From Vicia villosa (taxonomy: Eukaryota > Streptophyta > Magnoliopsida > Fabales > Fabaceae), in the NCBI RefSeq assembly GCF_029867415.1, contig NW_026705324.1, positions 186,001 to 250,000 on the forward strand: a stretch of 64,000 nucleotides of DNA, in the 5' to 3' direction. Each line of letters starts with the position of its first letter. The first letter of the stretch is position 1. Position numbers and translations under genes: made by a program. Shown one piece after another: positions 20,927-32,700 of this stretch. The notes under the pieces are model-generated. The model made no database searches. It saw only the letters and a program-made list of their open reading frames with translations, and was not told the DNA's origin.

Positions 20927-22359
20927 GGAAAATGGCTCAGAGCAATTGAACATAGCAAGCTTGCTTAGTGTAGTGAGTTTGGTTTCTTAGCCAAGAAGAA
21001 AATTTGAAAAGATCCTAAATGCAATGATGCATCTTCGGGCTAGCTTCCCCAACCATTGATCTTGTATGATCTAAGGGAACATTTCTGATTCATAGGAGAG
21101 TTCTAATTGGCTTAGAACAAGATTCCTTGATGATTCATCATTTGCCATAAATTCAAAAATGCAATCATTACATAATCACATGCCTTTGTTTTTGGGAATC
21201 TTCTCTAATCCTTATGCAATGATGAATTTGGATGCATGGCATGTTTTCAGAAGCATTAAAGGTCGTGTAGCATCACTTAGTGAAGCAAAATGCACAAAAT
21301 TGCAAAGTTTCAAATTGTACATGACCTATAATTTCACTTCATGAGGCCAACTTTGAACAAGCATAACTCTTAGCTCAAAATGAATTTGGAGAAGGTTGAA
21401 CACAATTTGGAAAGCCCTAAACACCTACTTCAAATCATTAGTTTGGAGTTTCTTCAGAATCCTTTGGCAAATTTGTGAAAAATGAGGCCAAAGTTGGAAG
21501 AAAACTAGGTAAGATGTTGTTTTATTTTGCAAGATCTACAACTTTCATGTTGGAAGTTTTTTGAGTTGTGTAGGTGAAATTTTGAGTTCCCACAAAGCCC
21601 TCAAAAACCCTAATTCCCAACTTTTTGCTCCTTGGTGATTCTTCATGAGTTTCTTTGGTCAAATGACTTTAATATCCATATATTGATGATATTGATCTTT
21701 AAAAGTCATGGTTTGACCAAAAATCTCAAAAGTCAAAGGTGATTCCATACAGTTGACTTTTTCCAGATAAAGTGAGATTTTGGACTTTTGTGTAGAATCA
21801 AGATCTTCTCCTCAAATGAATGATGTAAATGGGTTGTATTGAGGTAGTAGAGATTCTTGAATCATGTCTTGAGTTTTGAATCCATGCCCTGATTAAAAGT
21901 CAACTGTCCTAATGAATTAGGTCAAAAACCCTAATTGTCGACCAGATGAAAATGATGACTGTAGGCTTTGGATTGAGGTGTGACTTCCAATGGATTTTGT
22001 CATATGAGTTATTTGAAGATGATTGGTGTCTTTGAATGATTCCCTGGGGCTTTTTAGGGTTTCCCAAAGGTGATCCCTGATTTTAGTCCTTGATAGGCTC
22101 AAAAACCCTAGTCTGGTGACCTGTGTAAACCTGTACTCATATGACTGGGTGTCTAATCAACCATGGCCTTTTTGAATCCTATGATTGTGTTGTAGATCAA
22201 TCTTCTCATTGTTTGATCCTTTGCCTGAGTTTTCTCTTGTCTTTAATTATCCTTGATTAAGTGCCAGATGATGAAGTAACTGCTTTAGGCATTTGCTCTG
22301 TTCTGATGAAAAGCCTGAAGATATGACATCTCAGGGGGGGTCAAAATTAGGGTATGACA

Positions 22360-22576
22360 CCTGCCCAAGACAAATGAGTTTGTGTTTAGGGCTTTGTTTC
22401 AAAAATGAATCATAAATAAAGTGTCATTTTGAATTCCCTACACTATGTGTTTTATTTTTTGCTTTTTTTTCTGAAAATGGTAATCCTAAAAAACCAAAAA
22501 AAAATAAAAAACTTTTTCAAAAAAAATCTGCATACACTCTTGCATTCATAAATTTTCTGAAATAAATATAAATCAT
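22360..22576 (+). other. Element B intron-like region upstream of the RT exon
   Basis: A/T-rich and non-coding, with runs of A (22495-22535) before a candidate acceptor TGTGCAG at 22578-22584. It matches the position of the gap before RT in element A. Confidence 0.5.
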
Positions 22577-22906
22577 ATGTGCAGATTTACTATTGATAAA
22601 CCCATTGAATGCAATAACCCTATGCCCTCTCCCAACTTTGAGTTTCCTGTGTTCGAAGCCGAAGAAGAGGAAGAAGAGGAGATCCCGGACGAGATCTCTA
22701 GATTACTTAAGCACGAGGAAAGAGCCATTCTACCTCACAAAGAGCCTTTAGAAAAGATCAATTTGGGTTCTGAAGAAGACAAAAACGAAGTGACCATTGG
22801 ATCGCTGCTTGATGCTGATATCAAGAGTAAGTTGACAGACCTTCTCAAAGAATATGTTGACGTGTTTGCCTGGTCCTACCAAGACATGCCTGGGTTGGAT
22901 ACCAAT
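22577..22906 (+). pseudogene. Element B pol N-terminal linker, interrupted by E
   Basis: About 110 codons: PNFEFPVFEAEEEEEEE, then KINLGSEEDKNEV and the DVFAWSYQDMPGLDT motif that precedes RT. It matches residues 1-100 of the same exon in element A. Element E interrupts it after the codons for GLDT, and the reading resumes at 29786 once E and one copy of ccaat are set aside. Confidence 0.9.
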
Positions 22907-23214
22907 TGATCGCGACTTTGCGTGTCTATTAGTCGGGATAACTGCAAGTGCACAGTTGTGTCGTGTAGTTTTAAAAGATATCGAATCCACAGGGACTATA
23001 AATCGACCTACCGTTATCTAAAGTTACTATGTAAAGCTAAGGCTAATGATATTTGGGTTTTTTATAAATGGGGAAACTAAAATCCTAAATCTAAATAAAA
23101 TATAAATGCGCGGATATCGGTATGTAGTTCATCTGACTTAGGTGATCCGAAGTTCCATTGGCCAGATTCTAATTAAATCAAAGATCTTTACTAACTATGT
23201 TATTTAAAAGTCCT

Positions 23215-23610
23215 CCTCTCAAACTCTCGCTCTATTGATTCAGACTACGATCCTAACTCTTAATGTACGCTTTCTCCATCCCACCAGATTTAGAAACGCT
23301 TTTTGAAAACAACGTAATTAATAAAATGCTTGTTTTATGAAGTCGTTATCTACTTAAATCTCCTAATCTCAAACTTTCGCTCTGTTGACTCGGAACATGC
23401 TAATATCCCTAACGTACGCTTTCGCCATCCCGCTCGGGTGTAAAAACATTTTTTGAAAATAAATAAGTTCTAATTAGTTTTAATACGCTTTCGCCATCCT
23501 TAAAACTAATGTCCTATGTCTACTATCCAGTTAAAGATCTCAAACTTTCGCTCTATTGATTTTAACCTTTGACTGTCTTAAGACCTCAAACTTTCGCTCT
23601 ATTGGTTTTA
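23215..23610 (-). repeat. GCGAAAG motif array in element E 3' LTR
   Basis: Two alternating short motifs share GCGAAAG: GGATGGCGAAAGCGTA and CAATAGAGCGAAAGTTTGAG, in minus-strand sense. There are about eight in 400 bases, and the same series is at 28200-28600 in the 5' LTR and, in plus sense, at 41500-41905 in element D. Confidence 0.88.
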
Positions 23611-24304
23611 AGACTTACTAATTAAATTAGACATACAAACAAAAAACAAGTGATATTTAATAAAACATAATTAAGCCAATTTATTTCGGATCCCTACGGT
23701 TAAATTACTCTACATACCGACATCTAAATAAATTAGCCAGACATAATTAAAGAAACAAACATGAAATTATAATTATTAAACATGGAATTATAATTATTAA
23801 ACATGAAATTATAATTACTAACCATATTATAATGATAATGATAAAACAATATTATAAGAACATAAAACTAAAATAATTGCAAATAAATAAACCTGGAAGT
23901 AAAGCAGGCGAAATAAACTTGAATTAAATTGCGAACAAAACAAATCTTGAAACTTGAATGAAGCTTTGAAATAATGTCGGCAAGATTGTGATCCAAGAGT
24001 ACATAAATTGTAGGCCTAAAACTGATAGTGTGGTAGTTCCTCAATGTGAGAAACTACCACATTTACAAAGTGATAATTTATGCCTAAAACTATGAACAGC
24101 GCTTCCGCGCCTAAAACTTGGATGCCTTCAAATGAATGCTAAGACCCTTTATATAGTGAATGGCAATGGAAGTTACATTCAGCATCACGTGAGAAGTAGA
24201 GGAGATAGTGGAGTGGGAAGTTGAGAAAATATAGGAAGACTTGGTTGGTGGAGTATAGAACGGAGACGTGGGCCTTCAAATTTAAACTATCTTTGAACGA
24301 GTCT

Positions 24305-24475
24305 TGAGACGTGGGTCTCAAAGTGGCTGGATTGTTGGAGACGGACGTCTCCTTCATGTGATGTGGCCTATGAACGTGGGTGAGCTTGGGAGACGGACGT
24401 CTCCTTTGATGACGTGGCCCTAGAACTTTGGAGACGGGCGTCTCCATGCAATTGGGCCCTTAGACGGGCGTCTCA
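24305..24475. repeat. GAGACG inverted repeats in element E U3
   Basis: GAGAC-gtgg-GTCTC (24306-24319), GGAGACG-ga-CGTCTCC (24337-24352 and 24389-24404), GGAGACG-gg-CGTCTCC (24430-24445) and GACG-gg-CGTC (about 24462-24473). They are repeated in the other LTR near 29291-29460. Confidence 0.85.
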
Positions 24476-24794
24476 GCTTCTTCATAGTGGGAGCTTCAGC
24501 TCCTTCGTGGGCTGGGCCTCCACACTTGATCCATCGTATTTTCACCCTTCACATTTGATTCATTCCATTTGCACCTCCACTTCACTACAGTACCTCTTTT
24601 CCATCTTTTAGGCACAAATAGTAGTGATTTTAGCTCAATTTCTTTCCTTTTCACAAATAGTCTCAATATGAGCGTAAAACCTGAAACAATAGAAATACCA
24701 GCATAAAACCAACATAAAACAACATAATTAAGATAAAAAAAGGAAATAATTGATATAAATCGAGCCAAATAAACGATACATTTTCGTGTTATCA

Positions 24795-24832
24795 AATATC
24801 CCCACACTTAAACCATTGCTTGTCCTCAAGCA
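24795..24832 (-). other. Element E polypurine tract with upstream hairpin
   Basis: On the minus strand TTGCTTG-agga-CAAGCAA is followed by tggtttaagtgtggggatatt and then the LTR start TGATAACACG. Confidence 0.72.
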
Positions 24833-25784
24833 ATCAACCACACGGTAAAAGAAATAATTAAGCTCGATTCGAAACAAGGGCATGACACGACTCCTAATCA
24901 TACGTGGTTACTAGGATAAGGTTAGATCGATAGGTACTAAATGCCAACACCAAGGATACCGTAACGACACAATGTCAAAAACTCCCTCCTAATATAAACC
25001 AATTCGAATTATGCCATTATAACTCAACCTATATCTCTTGTTTTTCGTTTCACTCTTTTCATTCAAGCGCAATCACATTAAGCCCGTTATCCGTACACGC
25101 ACATAGTAGGGAAATCGGTTAGCGACTATGATCCTTTTCTTTTCTTTAGCACGGGGTTCTGGTTTTTAAGTGGTGCAGCCCCATTTTCCCAACTGCGGTT
25201 GCGGGGGATCGGACCGTAGTCCACCCTACCAAGCCCAGTACCAGTGACCTCTAGGCCAACCAACAATGGGTTCTTATTAGTAAATCCTTATTGGCTTAAC
25301 AACCGTTGGGCTAAATGACCGTGTGAGGGTCACCTAACTTAGAAGGTTATTTTTCAATCAAAACATTTATTTATTAAAAATAGGATCATTCACTTATATT
25401 CATCGACTCCCTACGTAGTTTGTGCTTAAGATGGTGCCGACTGCTAATATAAACTACTTAAGAGCTACTTTGAAAACTTGAGCCTAAGGTTTCGACATAA
25501 TGGGCATCCAAATTGATATCACATAATAAGGGGGTTTAGGGTGTTAGGACGGTATCGATGTTGTTGAAACATCTCCAAGTCTTTCTAACAAAGCTTAAAG
25601 TAGGACAACCTCTATACTTTCAGAGTGTGTATGCCATGCGTCAAAATTCAAATTTTCGTTGGAGGTTAAAATTTTCAAATTTTGGGGAAATTTGATAACA
25701 ACAGAAAATCATATATAAATACTTGACAACATAACTAGAAAACAATAAATAAAGCAATAAATGAAAGCGGTAAAGCTTCTCCCC

Positions 25785-25817
25785 CACACTTAAACCAAAC
25801 ATTGTCCTCAATGTTTC
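25785..25817 (-). other. Second, internal hairpin/purine tract in element E
   Basis: AACATTG-agga-CAATGTT followed by tggtttaagtgtgggggagaag on the minus strand. It has the same layout as the polypurine tract 1 kb downstream, but a different stem sequence. Confidence 0.68.
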
Positions 25818-26167
25818 GATCCAAGGTGGAGAAGAAAAGACAGAACCTATATGGATGCTACCGGCGGGCTATCACAACCAAATCTGCTCCGCGTCCGGAG
25901 GAAATATCTTCTCTTATCATGCTCATCAATGGTGTCACCACCAGCAGCAACACTCGTAGGAATGTGCGTGGAGACCCATTCATCTTTGAGATGATCGTCT
26001 ATAGATTTTTCGCGTAGATATGGCCGAGACGTGACAAGTGATCCATATCTTTATTATCTGCAAGTTCAAACGATAAAAGGAAAACATTAAACTGAAAACT
26101 CGTGGGTTGCCTCCCACGCAGCGCTTTGTTTAACGTCGATAGCTCGACGGTTTAAGAGTGCAAGCAC

Positions 26168-27790
26168 TCAAGGTGGTTCTCTCGAGAATGACTCCTTGGT
26201 TGAACTTTTAGCAAACCTCGTTTTCCATGGCCACTTATCAAGCCATCTCACATATCCCTCACCTTTTCTTTTCTTTCTTCTGTGGGGTGGTTCATTCTTT
26301 TGAAATCGTGGTGGCGGTTCTGGATCGATCCTAAGTATCAGCTTTTCGAGTTCGGGCTTAGTGATATTATCCACCACCTCAAAGGTTAACCTTACCCTCT
26401 TATCACTAATGATATCCTTAGTTTCATGGTCGTCTAAATTTCTCTTTTTATGCAAGACTTCAAATAAGGGTGCATTAGTGTTGATATTTTCTGATACCTT
26501 CACATACATTATGGATTTGGAGTCTACCTTAGCTTCCATAAAACTTTGCGGAAAAGGAATCGGTGGGGTATAGGGAAGAGGAACAACTATAGGTGCTTCC
26601 TTCTCTACCTCTTCTACAACCTCCCTTTCAGTTGGTGTTGGTGGATTTTTCTCAATCTCCACTCTTTTCTCACTAGAAATCTCTTCAACCACACTATCAC
26701 TCTCCTCAATCTCATAATCACTCTCCTCAATCTCATTATCACTCTCCTCAGGAATTTCAATTTGTTCTTCACTAATGGTTATGTCAATATACCCCTCAAG
26801 TAAGTCTCCTAGTGGCTTTTGTTCAAGTTGGGCGATTTGAGTCTCTAATGCCATGTTGTGAGTCGTGAGGTACTCAACCATAGTGGTCAGTTGCCTAAGG
26901 GTTTCATTGTTTTGAATACTTTGTTTGATAAACTCTTGGTTTTGGACGGTTTGGGTTTCTAAAAAGTGCTCCATCATGGCTTCTAATCTAGAGTGAGTTA
27001 GCGTCTCGTCGGAATCCTCCATTGATATTTCGAAGTTAAAATTATGGGATTCTTGAGGTTCTTCAAAGGGAGCTAGCGTTGCATTTTGTGTTTCCTCAAA
27101 GTGCTTCGTCATCATAGATTCTAGCCTACAGAGAGTTTGTGCTTCAATGAATTCCTCCATTAAGATTTCGAGGTTGGATTTATGATAATCTTGCGACTCC
27201 TCGAAATGTTGGGCGTGGTGATCGTAGAGGAAATTCGGTTGATGATAAGTTTGCGTTGTATTGAAATCCTCTATTGATGCTTCAAGGTTAGAGTTATAGG
27301 ATTCTTGTGGTTCCTCGAAGTAGGTTAGCGTCGCATTTTGTGTTTCCACAAAGTTCCTTGTCATCATAGATGTTTCATTAAAATTTTCCATTATCATTTC
27401 GAGGTCGGATTTATGGGGTTCTGGAGACTCCTCAAAATATTGATTATGGTGATCGTAGAGGAAATTCGGTTGAGGATAGGTATGGTTGGGATTATAAAAT
27501 TCTTGTGGTTCCTCAAAATGTTGGGATTGGTGATTGTAGAGGGAATTCGGTTGAGGATAAGCTAGTGTCGAATTGTAATCCCCAATTAATGTTTCGAGGT
27601 TTGGATTGTAGGTTTCTTGTGGTTCCTCGAAATGTGGAGATTGGGAGTTGCAGAAGTAATTTGGGTGAGAATGAATTGGTGGCGCAGCATTGAAATTCTC
27701 CAATAATATTTCGAGATCGAATTTATAGGATCCATGTGATTCCTCGAAATAATGGGAGTGGGGGTTATAGAAATAGTTTGGGTGATACAT
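26168..27790 (-). CDS. Element E gag-derived ORF, 540 aa, with internal peptide repeats
   Basis: It starts about 80 bases after the primer site. The first 280 residues are about eight imperfect repeats of roughly 30-40 residues, built on PNFLYDHHxQHFEEPQE then an SxLExxxExFNxT segment. Residues 285-330 (TTHNMALETQIAQLEQ) resemble the end of Athila gag. An acidic stretch follows, built of DNEIEESDYEIEESD-like units. YTPPIPFPQSF and PLFEVLHKKRNLDDHE match the gag-protease linker of Athila elements. No protease active site is seen. So it is a reshaped gag C-terminal part with expanded repeats. Whether it is translated or does anything is unknown; that a 540-codon frame stays open in a young element argues it was open in recent sources. 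Confidence 0.7.
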   Translation of the reverse strand: MYHPNYFYNPHSHYFEESHGSYKFDLEILLENFNAAPPIHSHPNYFCNSQSPHFEEPQETYNPNLETLIGDYNSTLAYPQPNSLYNHQSQHFEEPQEFYNPNHTYPQPNFLYDHHNQYFEESPEPHKSDLEMIMENFNETSMMTRNFVETQNATLTYFEEPQESYNSNLEASIEDFNTTQTYHQPNFLYDHHAQHFEESQDYHKSNLEILMEEFIEAQTLCRLESMMTKHFEETQNATLAPFEEPQESHNFNFEISMEDSDETLTHSRLEAMMEHFLETQTVQNQEFIKQSIQNNETLRQLTTMVEYLTTHNMALETQIAQLEQKPLGDLLEGYIDITISEEQIEIPEESDNEIEESDYEIEESDSVVEEISSEKRVEIEKNPPTPTEREVVEEVEKEAPIVVPLPYTPPIPFPQSFMEAKVDSKSIMYVKVSENINTNAPLFEVLHKKRNLDDHETKDIISDKRVRLTFEVVDNITKPELEKLILRIDPEPPPRFQKNEPPHRRKKRKGEGYVRWLDKWPWKTRFAKSSTKESFSREPP

Positions 27791-27868
27791 AGTAGTAAAT
27801 GAAAAGAAAGAACAAAAATGCCTTCGTCTCTACGGTGTAACAGAGAGTTACGATATCGACTTGAATAG

Positions 27869-27886
27869 TCCCCGGCAACGGCGCCA
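27869..27886 (-). other. Element E primer binding site (tRNA-Asp)
   Basis: TGGCGCCGTTGCCGGGGA on the minus strand. From memory of plant tRNA-Asp(GTC), this pairs with all 18 bases of its 3' end. Confidence 0.88.
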
Positions 27887-27892
27887 AAAACT

Positions 27893-29780
27893 TGATCGCG
27901 ACTTTGCGTGTCTATTAGTCGGGATAACTGCAAGTGCACAGTCGTGTCGTGTAGTTTTAAAAGATATCGAATCCACAGGGGCTATAAATCGACCTACCGT
28001 TATCTAAAGTTACTATGTAAAGCTAAGGCTAATGATATTTGGGTTTTTTATAAATGGGGAAACTAAAATCCTAAATCTAAATAAAATATAAATGCGCGGA
28101 TATCGGTATGTAGTTCATCTGACTTAGGTGATCCGAAGTTCCATTGGCCAGATTCTAATTAAATCAAAGATCTTTACTAACTATGTTATTTAAAAGTCCT
28201 CCTCTCAAACTCTCGCTCTATTGATTCAGACTACGATCCTAACTCTTAATGTACGCTTTCGCCATCCCACCAGATTTAGAAATGCTTTTTGAAAACAACG
28301 TAATTAATAAATTGCTTGTTTTATGAAGTCGTTATCTACTTAAATCTCCTAATCTCAAACTTTCGCTCTGTTGACTCGGAACATGCTAATATCCCTAACG
28401 TACGCTTTCGCCATCCCGCTCGGGTGTAAAAACATTTTTTGAAAATAAATAAGTTCTAATTAGTTTTAATACGCTTTCGCCATCCTTAAAACTAATGTCC
28501 TATGTCTACTATCCAGTTAAAGATCTCAAACTTTCGCTCTATTGATTTTAACCTTTGACCGTCTTAAGACCTCAAACTTTCGCTCTATTGGTTTTAAGAC
28601 TTACTAATTAAATTAGACATACAAACCAAAAACAAGTGATATTTAATAAAACATAATTAAGCCAATTTATTTCGGATCCCTACGGTTAAATTACTCTACA
28701 TACCGACATCTAAATAAATTAGCCAGACATAATTAAAGAAACAAACATGAAATTATAATTATTAAACATGGAATTATAATTATTAAACATGAAATTATAA
28801 TTACTAACCATATTATAATGATAATGATAAAACAATATTATAAGAACATAAAACTAAAATAATTGCAAATAAATAAACCTGGAAGTAAAGCAGACGAAAT
28901 AAACTTGAATTAAATTGCGAACAAAACAAATCTTGAAACTTGAATGAAGCTTTGAAATAATGTCGGCAAGATTGTGATCCAAGAGTACATAAATTGTAGG
29001 CCTAAAACTGATAGTGTGGTAGTTCCTCAATGTGAGAAACTACCACTTTTACAAAGTGATAATTTATGCCTAAAACTATGAACAGCGCTTCCGCGCTTAA
29101 AACTTGGATGCCTTCAAATGAATGCTAAGACCTTTTATATAGTGAATGGCAATGGAAGTTACATTCAGCATCACGTGAGAAGTAGTGGAGATAGTGGAGT
29201 GGGAAGTTGAGAAAATATAGGAAGACTTGGTTGGTGGAGTATAGAACGGAGACGTGGGCCTTCAAATTTAAACTATCTTTGAACGAGTCTTGAGACGTGG
29301 GTCTCAAAGTGGCTGGATTGTTGGAGACGGACGTCTCCTTCATGTGATGTGGCCTATGAACATGGGTGATCTTGGGAGACGGACGTCTCCTTTGATGACG
29401 TGGCCCTAGAACTTTGGAGACGGGCGTCTCCATGCAATTGGGCCATTAGATGGGCGTCTCAGCTTCTTCATAGTGGGAGCTTCAGCTCCTTCGTGGGCTG
29501 GGCTTCCACACTTGATCCATCGTATTTTCACCCTTCACATTTGATTCATTCCATTTGCACCTCCACTTCACTACAGTACCTCTTTTCCATCTTTTAGGCA
29601 CAAATAGTAGTGATTTTAGCTCAATTTCTTTCCTTTTCACAAATAGTCTCAATATGAGCGTAAAACCTGAAACAATAGAAATACCAGCATAAAACCAACA
29701 TAAAACAACATAATTAAGATAAAATAAGGAAATAATTGATATAAATCGAGTCAAATAAACGATACATTTTCGTGTTATCA
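27893..29780 (-). repeat. Element E 5' LTR, 1888 bp
   Basis: The same length and ends as the other copy. The primer site begins six bases inside its lower end. The frames 29125-29433, 29400-29597 and 29482-29784 repeat those of the other LTR and are not supported as genes. Confidence 0.95.
29134..29141 (-). promoter_or_regulatory. TATA box, element E 5' LTR
   Basis: TATATAAA on the minus strand, about 640 bp from the LTR start and downstream of the GAGACG inverted repeats. The copy in the 3' LTR is at 24148-24155. Confidence 0.6.
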
Positions 29781-29785
29781 CCAAT

Positions 29786-32700
29786 ATTGTTCAGCATTTC
29801 TTGCCATTGAAGCCAGAATGTTCGCCGGTTAAGCAGAAATGCGAAGGACTCACCCTGATATGGCTAACAAGATCAAAACAGAAGTTCAAAAGCAACTCGA
29901 CACAGGTTTTCTTGTCACCTCCGAGTATCCTCAATGGTTGGCCAACATAGTGCCAGTTCCTAAGAAAGATGTCAAAGTCCGAATGTATGTTGACTACCTT
30001 GACTTGAACAAGGCCAGTCCAAAAGATGACTTCCCATTACCTCATATTGACATGCTGGTTGATAACACCGCTAAGTTCAACGTCTTTTCTTTCATGGACG
30101 GGTTCTCCAGTTATAATCAGATCAAGATGGCCCCCGAAGACATGGAGAAGACATCTTTCATCACCCCATGGGGTACCTTTTGCTACAAAGTGATGCCGTT
30201 TGGATTAAAGAATGCAGGCGCAACTTACCAAAGGGCAATGACTACTCTCTTTCATGACATGATGCATAAAGAAATTGAAGTTTATGTGGACGACATGATA
30301 GCCAAGTCCAGCACAGAAGAAGAACATATTGAATACCTTCTGAAGTTGTTTCAACGACTAAGGAAATATCAGCTTCGTTTGAATCCTAACAAATGTACTT
30401 TTGGGGTTAGATCCGGAAAACTCTTGGGTTTCATTGTCAGCCAAAGAGGTATCGAAGTAGATCCCGACAAAGTCAGAGCTATTCAAGAGATGCCTGCACC
30501 AAAAACTGAAAAGCAAGTAAGAGGATTTCTCGGACGATTGAACTATATCTCCAGATTTATCTCTCAAATGACTGCTACTTGTGGGCCAATTTTCAAGCTT
30601 CTTCGCAAAGATCAAGGGGTTGTATGGACTGAAGATTGCTAGAAAGTGTTCGACAGTATCAAGGAATACCTGTTAGAACCACCAATATTGATTCCTCCGG
30701 TTGAAGGAAGACCGCTAATCATGTACCTTACCGTGTTGGAAGAATCCATGGGTTGTGTGCTTGGACAGCAAGATGAAATCGGTAAGAAGAAGCATGCCAT
30801 CTATTAGTTAAGTAAGAAATTCACAGATTGTGAGTCTCGTTACTCCATGCTCGAAAAAACATGTTGTGCTTTGGCTTGGGCTTCAAAACGTCTCCGCCAG
30901 TACATGATCAACAATACTACTTGGTTAATCTCCAAAATGGATCCAATCAAGTATGTCTTTGAAAAGCCTGCACTAACAGGAAGGATTGCCCGATGGCAAA
31001 TGCTGTTATCTGAAAATGACATCGAGTACCGTGCTCAAAAAGCAGTCAAAGGAAGCATTCTCGCTGATCATTTGGCGCATCAACCAATTATTGAATATCA
31101 ATCTCTCAAGTTTGACTTTCCTGATGAAGATGTCATATACTTGAAGATGAAAGATTGTGACGAACCGTTACCTGAATAAGGTCCTGACCCTGGATCAAGA
31201 TGGGGCCTAATTTTCAATGGAGCAGTTAACACTTTTGGCAATGGAATTGGGGCAATCATCATCACTCCCAAGGGTACTCATATCCCATTCTCCGCCAGAC
31301 TGCTATTTGATTGCACCAACAACATCGCAAAATATGAAGCTTGTATCATGGGTCTCGAAGAAGCCATTGACTTAAGAATCAAGATCCTAGACATATATGG
31401 AGATTCAGCCCTTGTGATCAACCAAATCAAAGACAAGTGGGAAACTTACCACCCTGGCTTGATTCCATACAGAGACTATGCAAGATGTCTGTTGACTTTC
31501 TTCAACAAGGTTGAATTGCCACATATACCTCGAGATCAGAATCGAATGGCAGACGCCTTGGCTACTCTATCTTCCTTGCTCAAAGTCAATCACTGGAATG
31601 ATATGCCCAAAGTCAGAATTATGCGCCTTAAAAGGCCCGCCTATGTATTTGCAACTGAAGCAGTCATCGATGATAAACCGTGGTTCCACGACATCAAACG
31701 CTTCCTTCAAACTCAAGAGTACCCATTTGGGGCATCAAACAAAGATAAGAAAACTCTAAGGAGACTTTCTGGCAGTTTCTTCCTGAACGGAGATGTGCTA
31801 TACAAAAGAAACTTCGACATGGTTTTGCTCAGATGCGTGGATAGACACGAAGCAGACATGTTAATGCATGAAGTGCATGAAGGATCCTTTGGAACTCATT
31901 CAAATGGGCATGCAATGTCCAAGAAGATCTTAAGAGCAGAATACTATTGGTTGACAATGGAATCTGACTGTTATAAACATGTGAAGAGATGTCACAAGTG
32001 CCAGATCTATGCAGATAAGATACATGTGCCACCGAATTTACTCAACGTTCTCTCATCTCCATGGCCTTTCTCCATGTGGGGCATCGACATGATCGGAATG
32101 ATCGAACCGAAAGCTTCAAACGGTCATCGTTTCATCTTGGTAGAAATTGATTACTTCACCAAATGGGTCGAAGCAGCATCTTACGCCAACGTTACAAGAC
32201 AAGTGGTTGTGAGGTTCATCAAGAACAACCTCATTTGCCGATATGGTGTTCCCAGCAAGATCATTACTAACAATGGTTCAAACTTGAACAACAAGATGAT
32301 GAAAGAATTATGTGAGGAATTCAAGATTGAGCATCATAACTCTTCTCCTTACAGACCAAAAATGAACGGCGTTGTTGAAGCTGCTAACAAGAACATTAAG
32401 AAGATCGTCCAGAAAATGGTCGTCACTTACAAAGACTGGCACGAAATGCTGCCATTTGCTTTACATGGGTACCAAACTTCAGTGCGTACTTCAACAGGGG
32501 CAACTCCCTTTTCTCTAGTATACGGCATGGAATCTGTACTCCCCGTAGAAGTTGAAATCCCATCAATGAGAGTCCTCATGGAGACTAAGTTATTAGAGGC
32601 TGAATGGTGTCAAAGCAGATACGATCAGTTGAACTTAATCGAAGAAAAACGTATGACTGCTCTATGCCATGGACAGTTATACCAAGAAAGGATGAAACAA

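Larger units (their letters stand above)
1..22359 (-). mobile_element. Element A: Ogre-type Ty3/gypsy LTR retrotransposon (3' LTR cut by window edge)
   Basis: On the minus strand the order is 5' LTR (22359-16601), primer site, ORF1, gag, protease, intron-like gap, RT, RNase H, second RNase H, integrase, repeat-rich 3' UTR and 3' LTR (3923 downwards). This is the Ogre (Tat lineage) architecture known from legumes. Bases 1-3923 match 18530-22359 closely, so about 1.9 kb of the 3' LTR lies left of the window and the full element would be about 24 kb. Its right end is flanked by the interior of element B, so A inserted into B. The predicted 5-bp target duplication is cctgc (22360-22364), whose partner lies outside the window. 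Pol is broken, so A is not autonomous. Confidence 0.93.
16601..22359 (-). repeat. Element A 5' LTR, 5759 bp
   Basis: The outer end at 22359 reads TGTCATACCC on the minus strand and the inner end at 16601 reads ...CACCACA, giving TG...CA termini. The primer site follows six bases inside. The length fits Ogre LTRs, which are unusually long. It holds a TATA box near 20918, two tRNA-like modules (19880-20124) and dense short tandem repeats between about 17520 and 18460. Only the inner boundary is uncertain, by a few bases, because its partner is outside the window. Confidence 0.88.
22907..24794 (-). repeat. Element E 3' LTR, 1888 bp
   Basis: On the minus strand it begins TGATAACACG and ends ...GTCGCGATCA. 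It contains the GAGACG inverted repeats, a TATA box and the GCGAAAG array. It is closely related at its 3' end to the LTR of element D. Confidence 0.95.
24795..26167 (-). other. Element E 3' internal region without pol
   Basis: Just after the ORF come the bases that normally follow integrase in Athila elements (GCGTGGGAGGCAACCCACG on the minus strand, about 26104-26122). Then comes a hairpin plus purine tract near 25785-25816, about 950 non-coding bases, and the real polypurine tract (24795-24812) with its own hairpin. No env-like ORF is seen. The plus-strand frame 25802-26017 is not supported. Confidence 0.68.
22907..29780 (-). mobile_element. Element E: non-autonomous Athila-like LTR retrotransposon, complete
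   Basis: Two 1888-bp LTRs flank 3098 bases of interior. A 5-bp target duplication, ccaat, lies at 22902-22906 and 29781-29785, inside element B's pol. The primer site, polypurine tract and one ORF are all in minus-strand sense. There is no RT, RNase H or integrase. By eye the LTRs differ at about 20 positions in 1888, so it is fairly young. Confidence 0.95.

Noticed and set aside
24139..24807. Short frames in the LTRs of E (also 29125-29784)
   Set aside because: They overlap U3 promoter sequence and inverted repeats on both strands and are repeated only because the LTR is.
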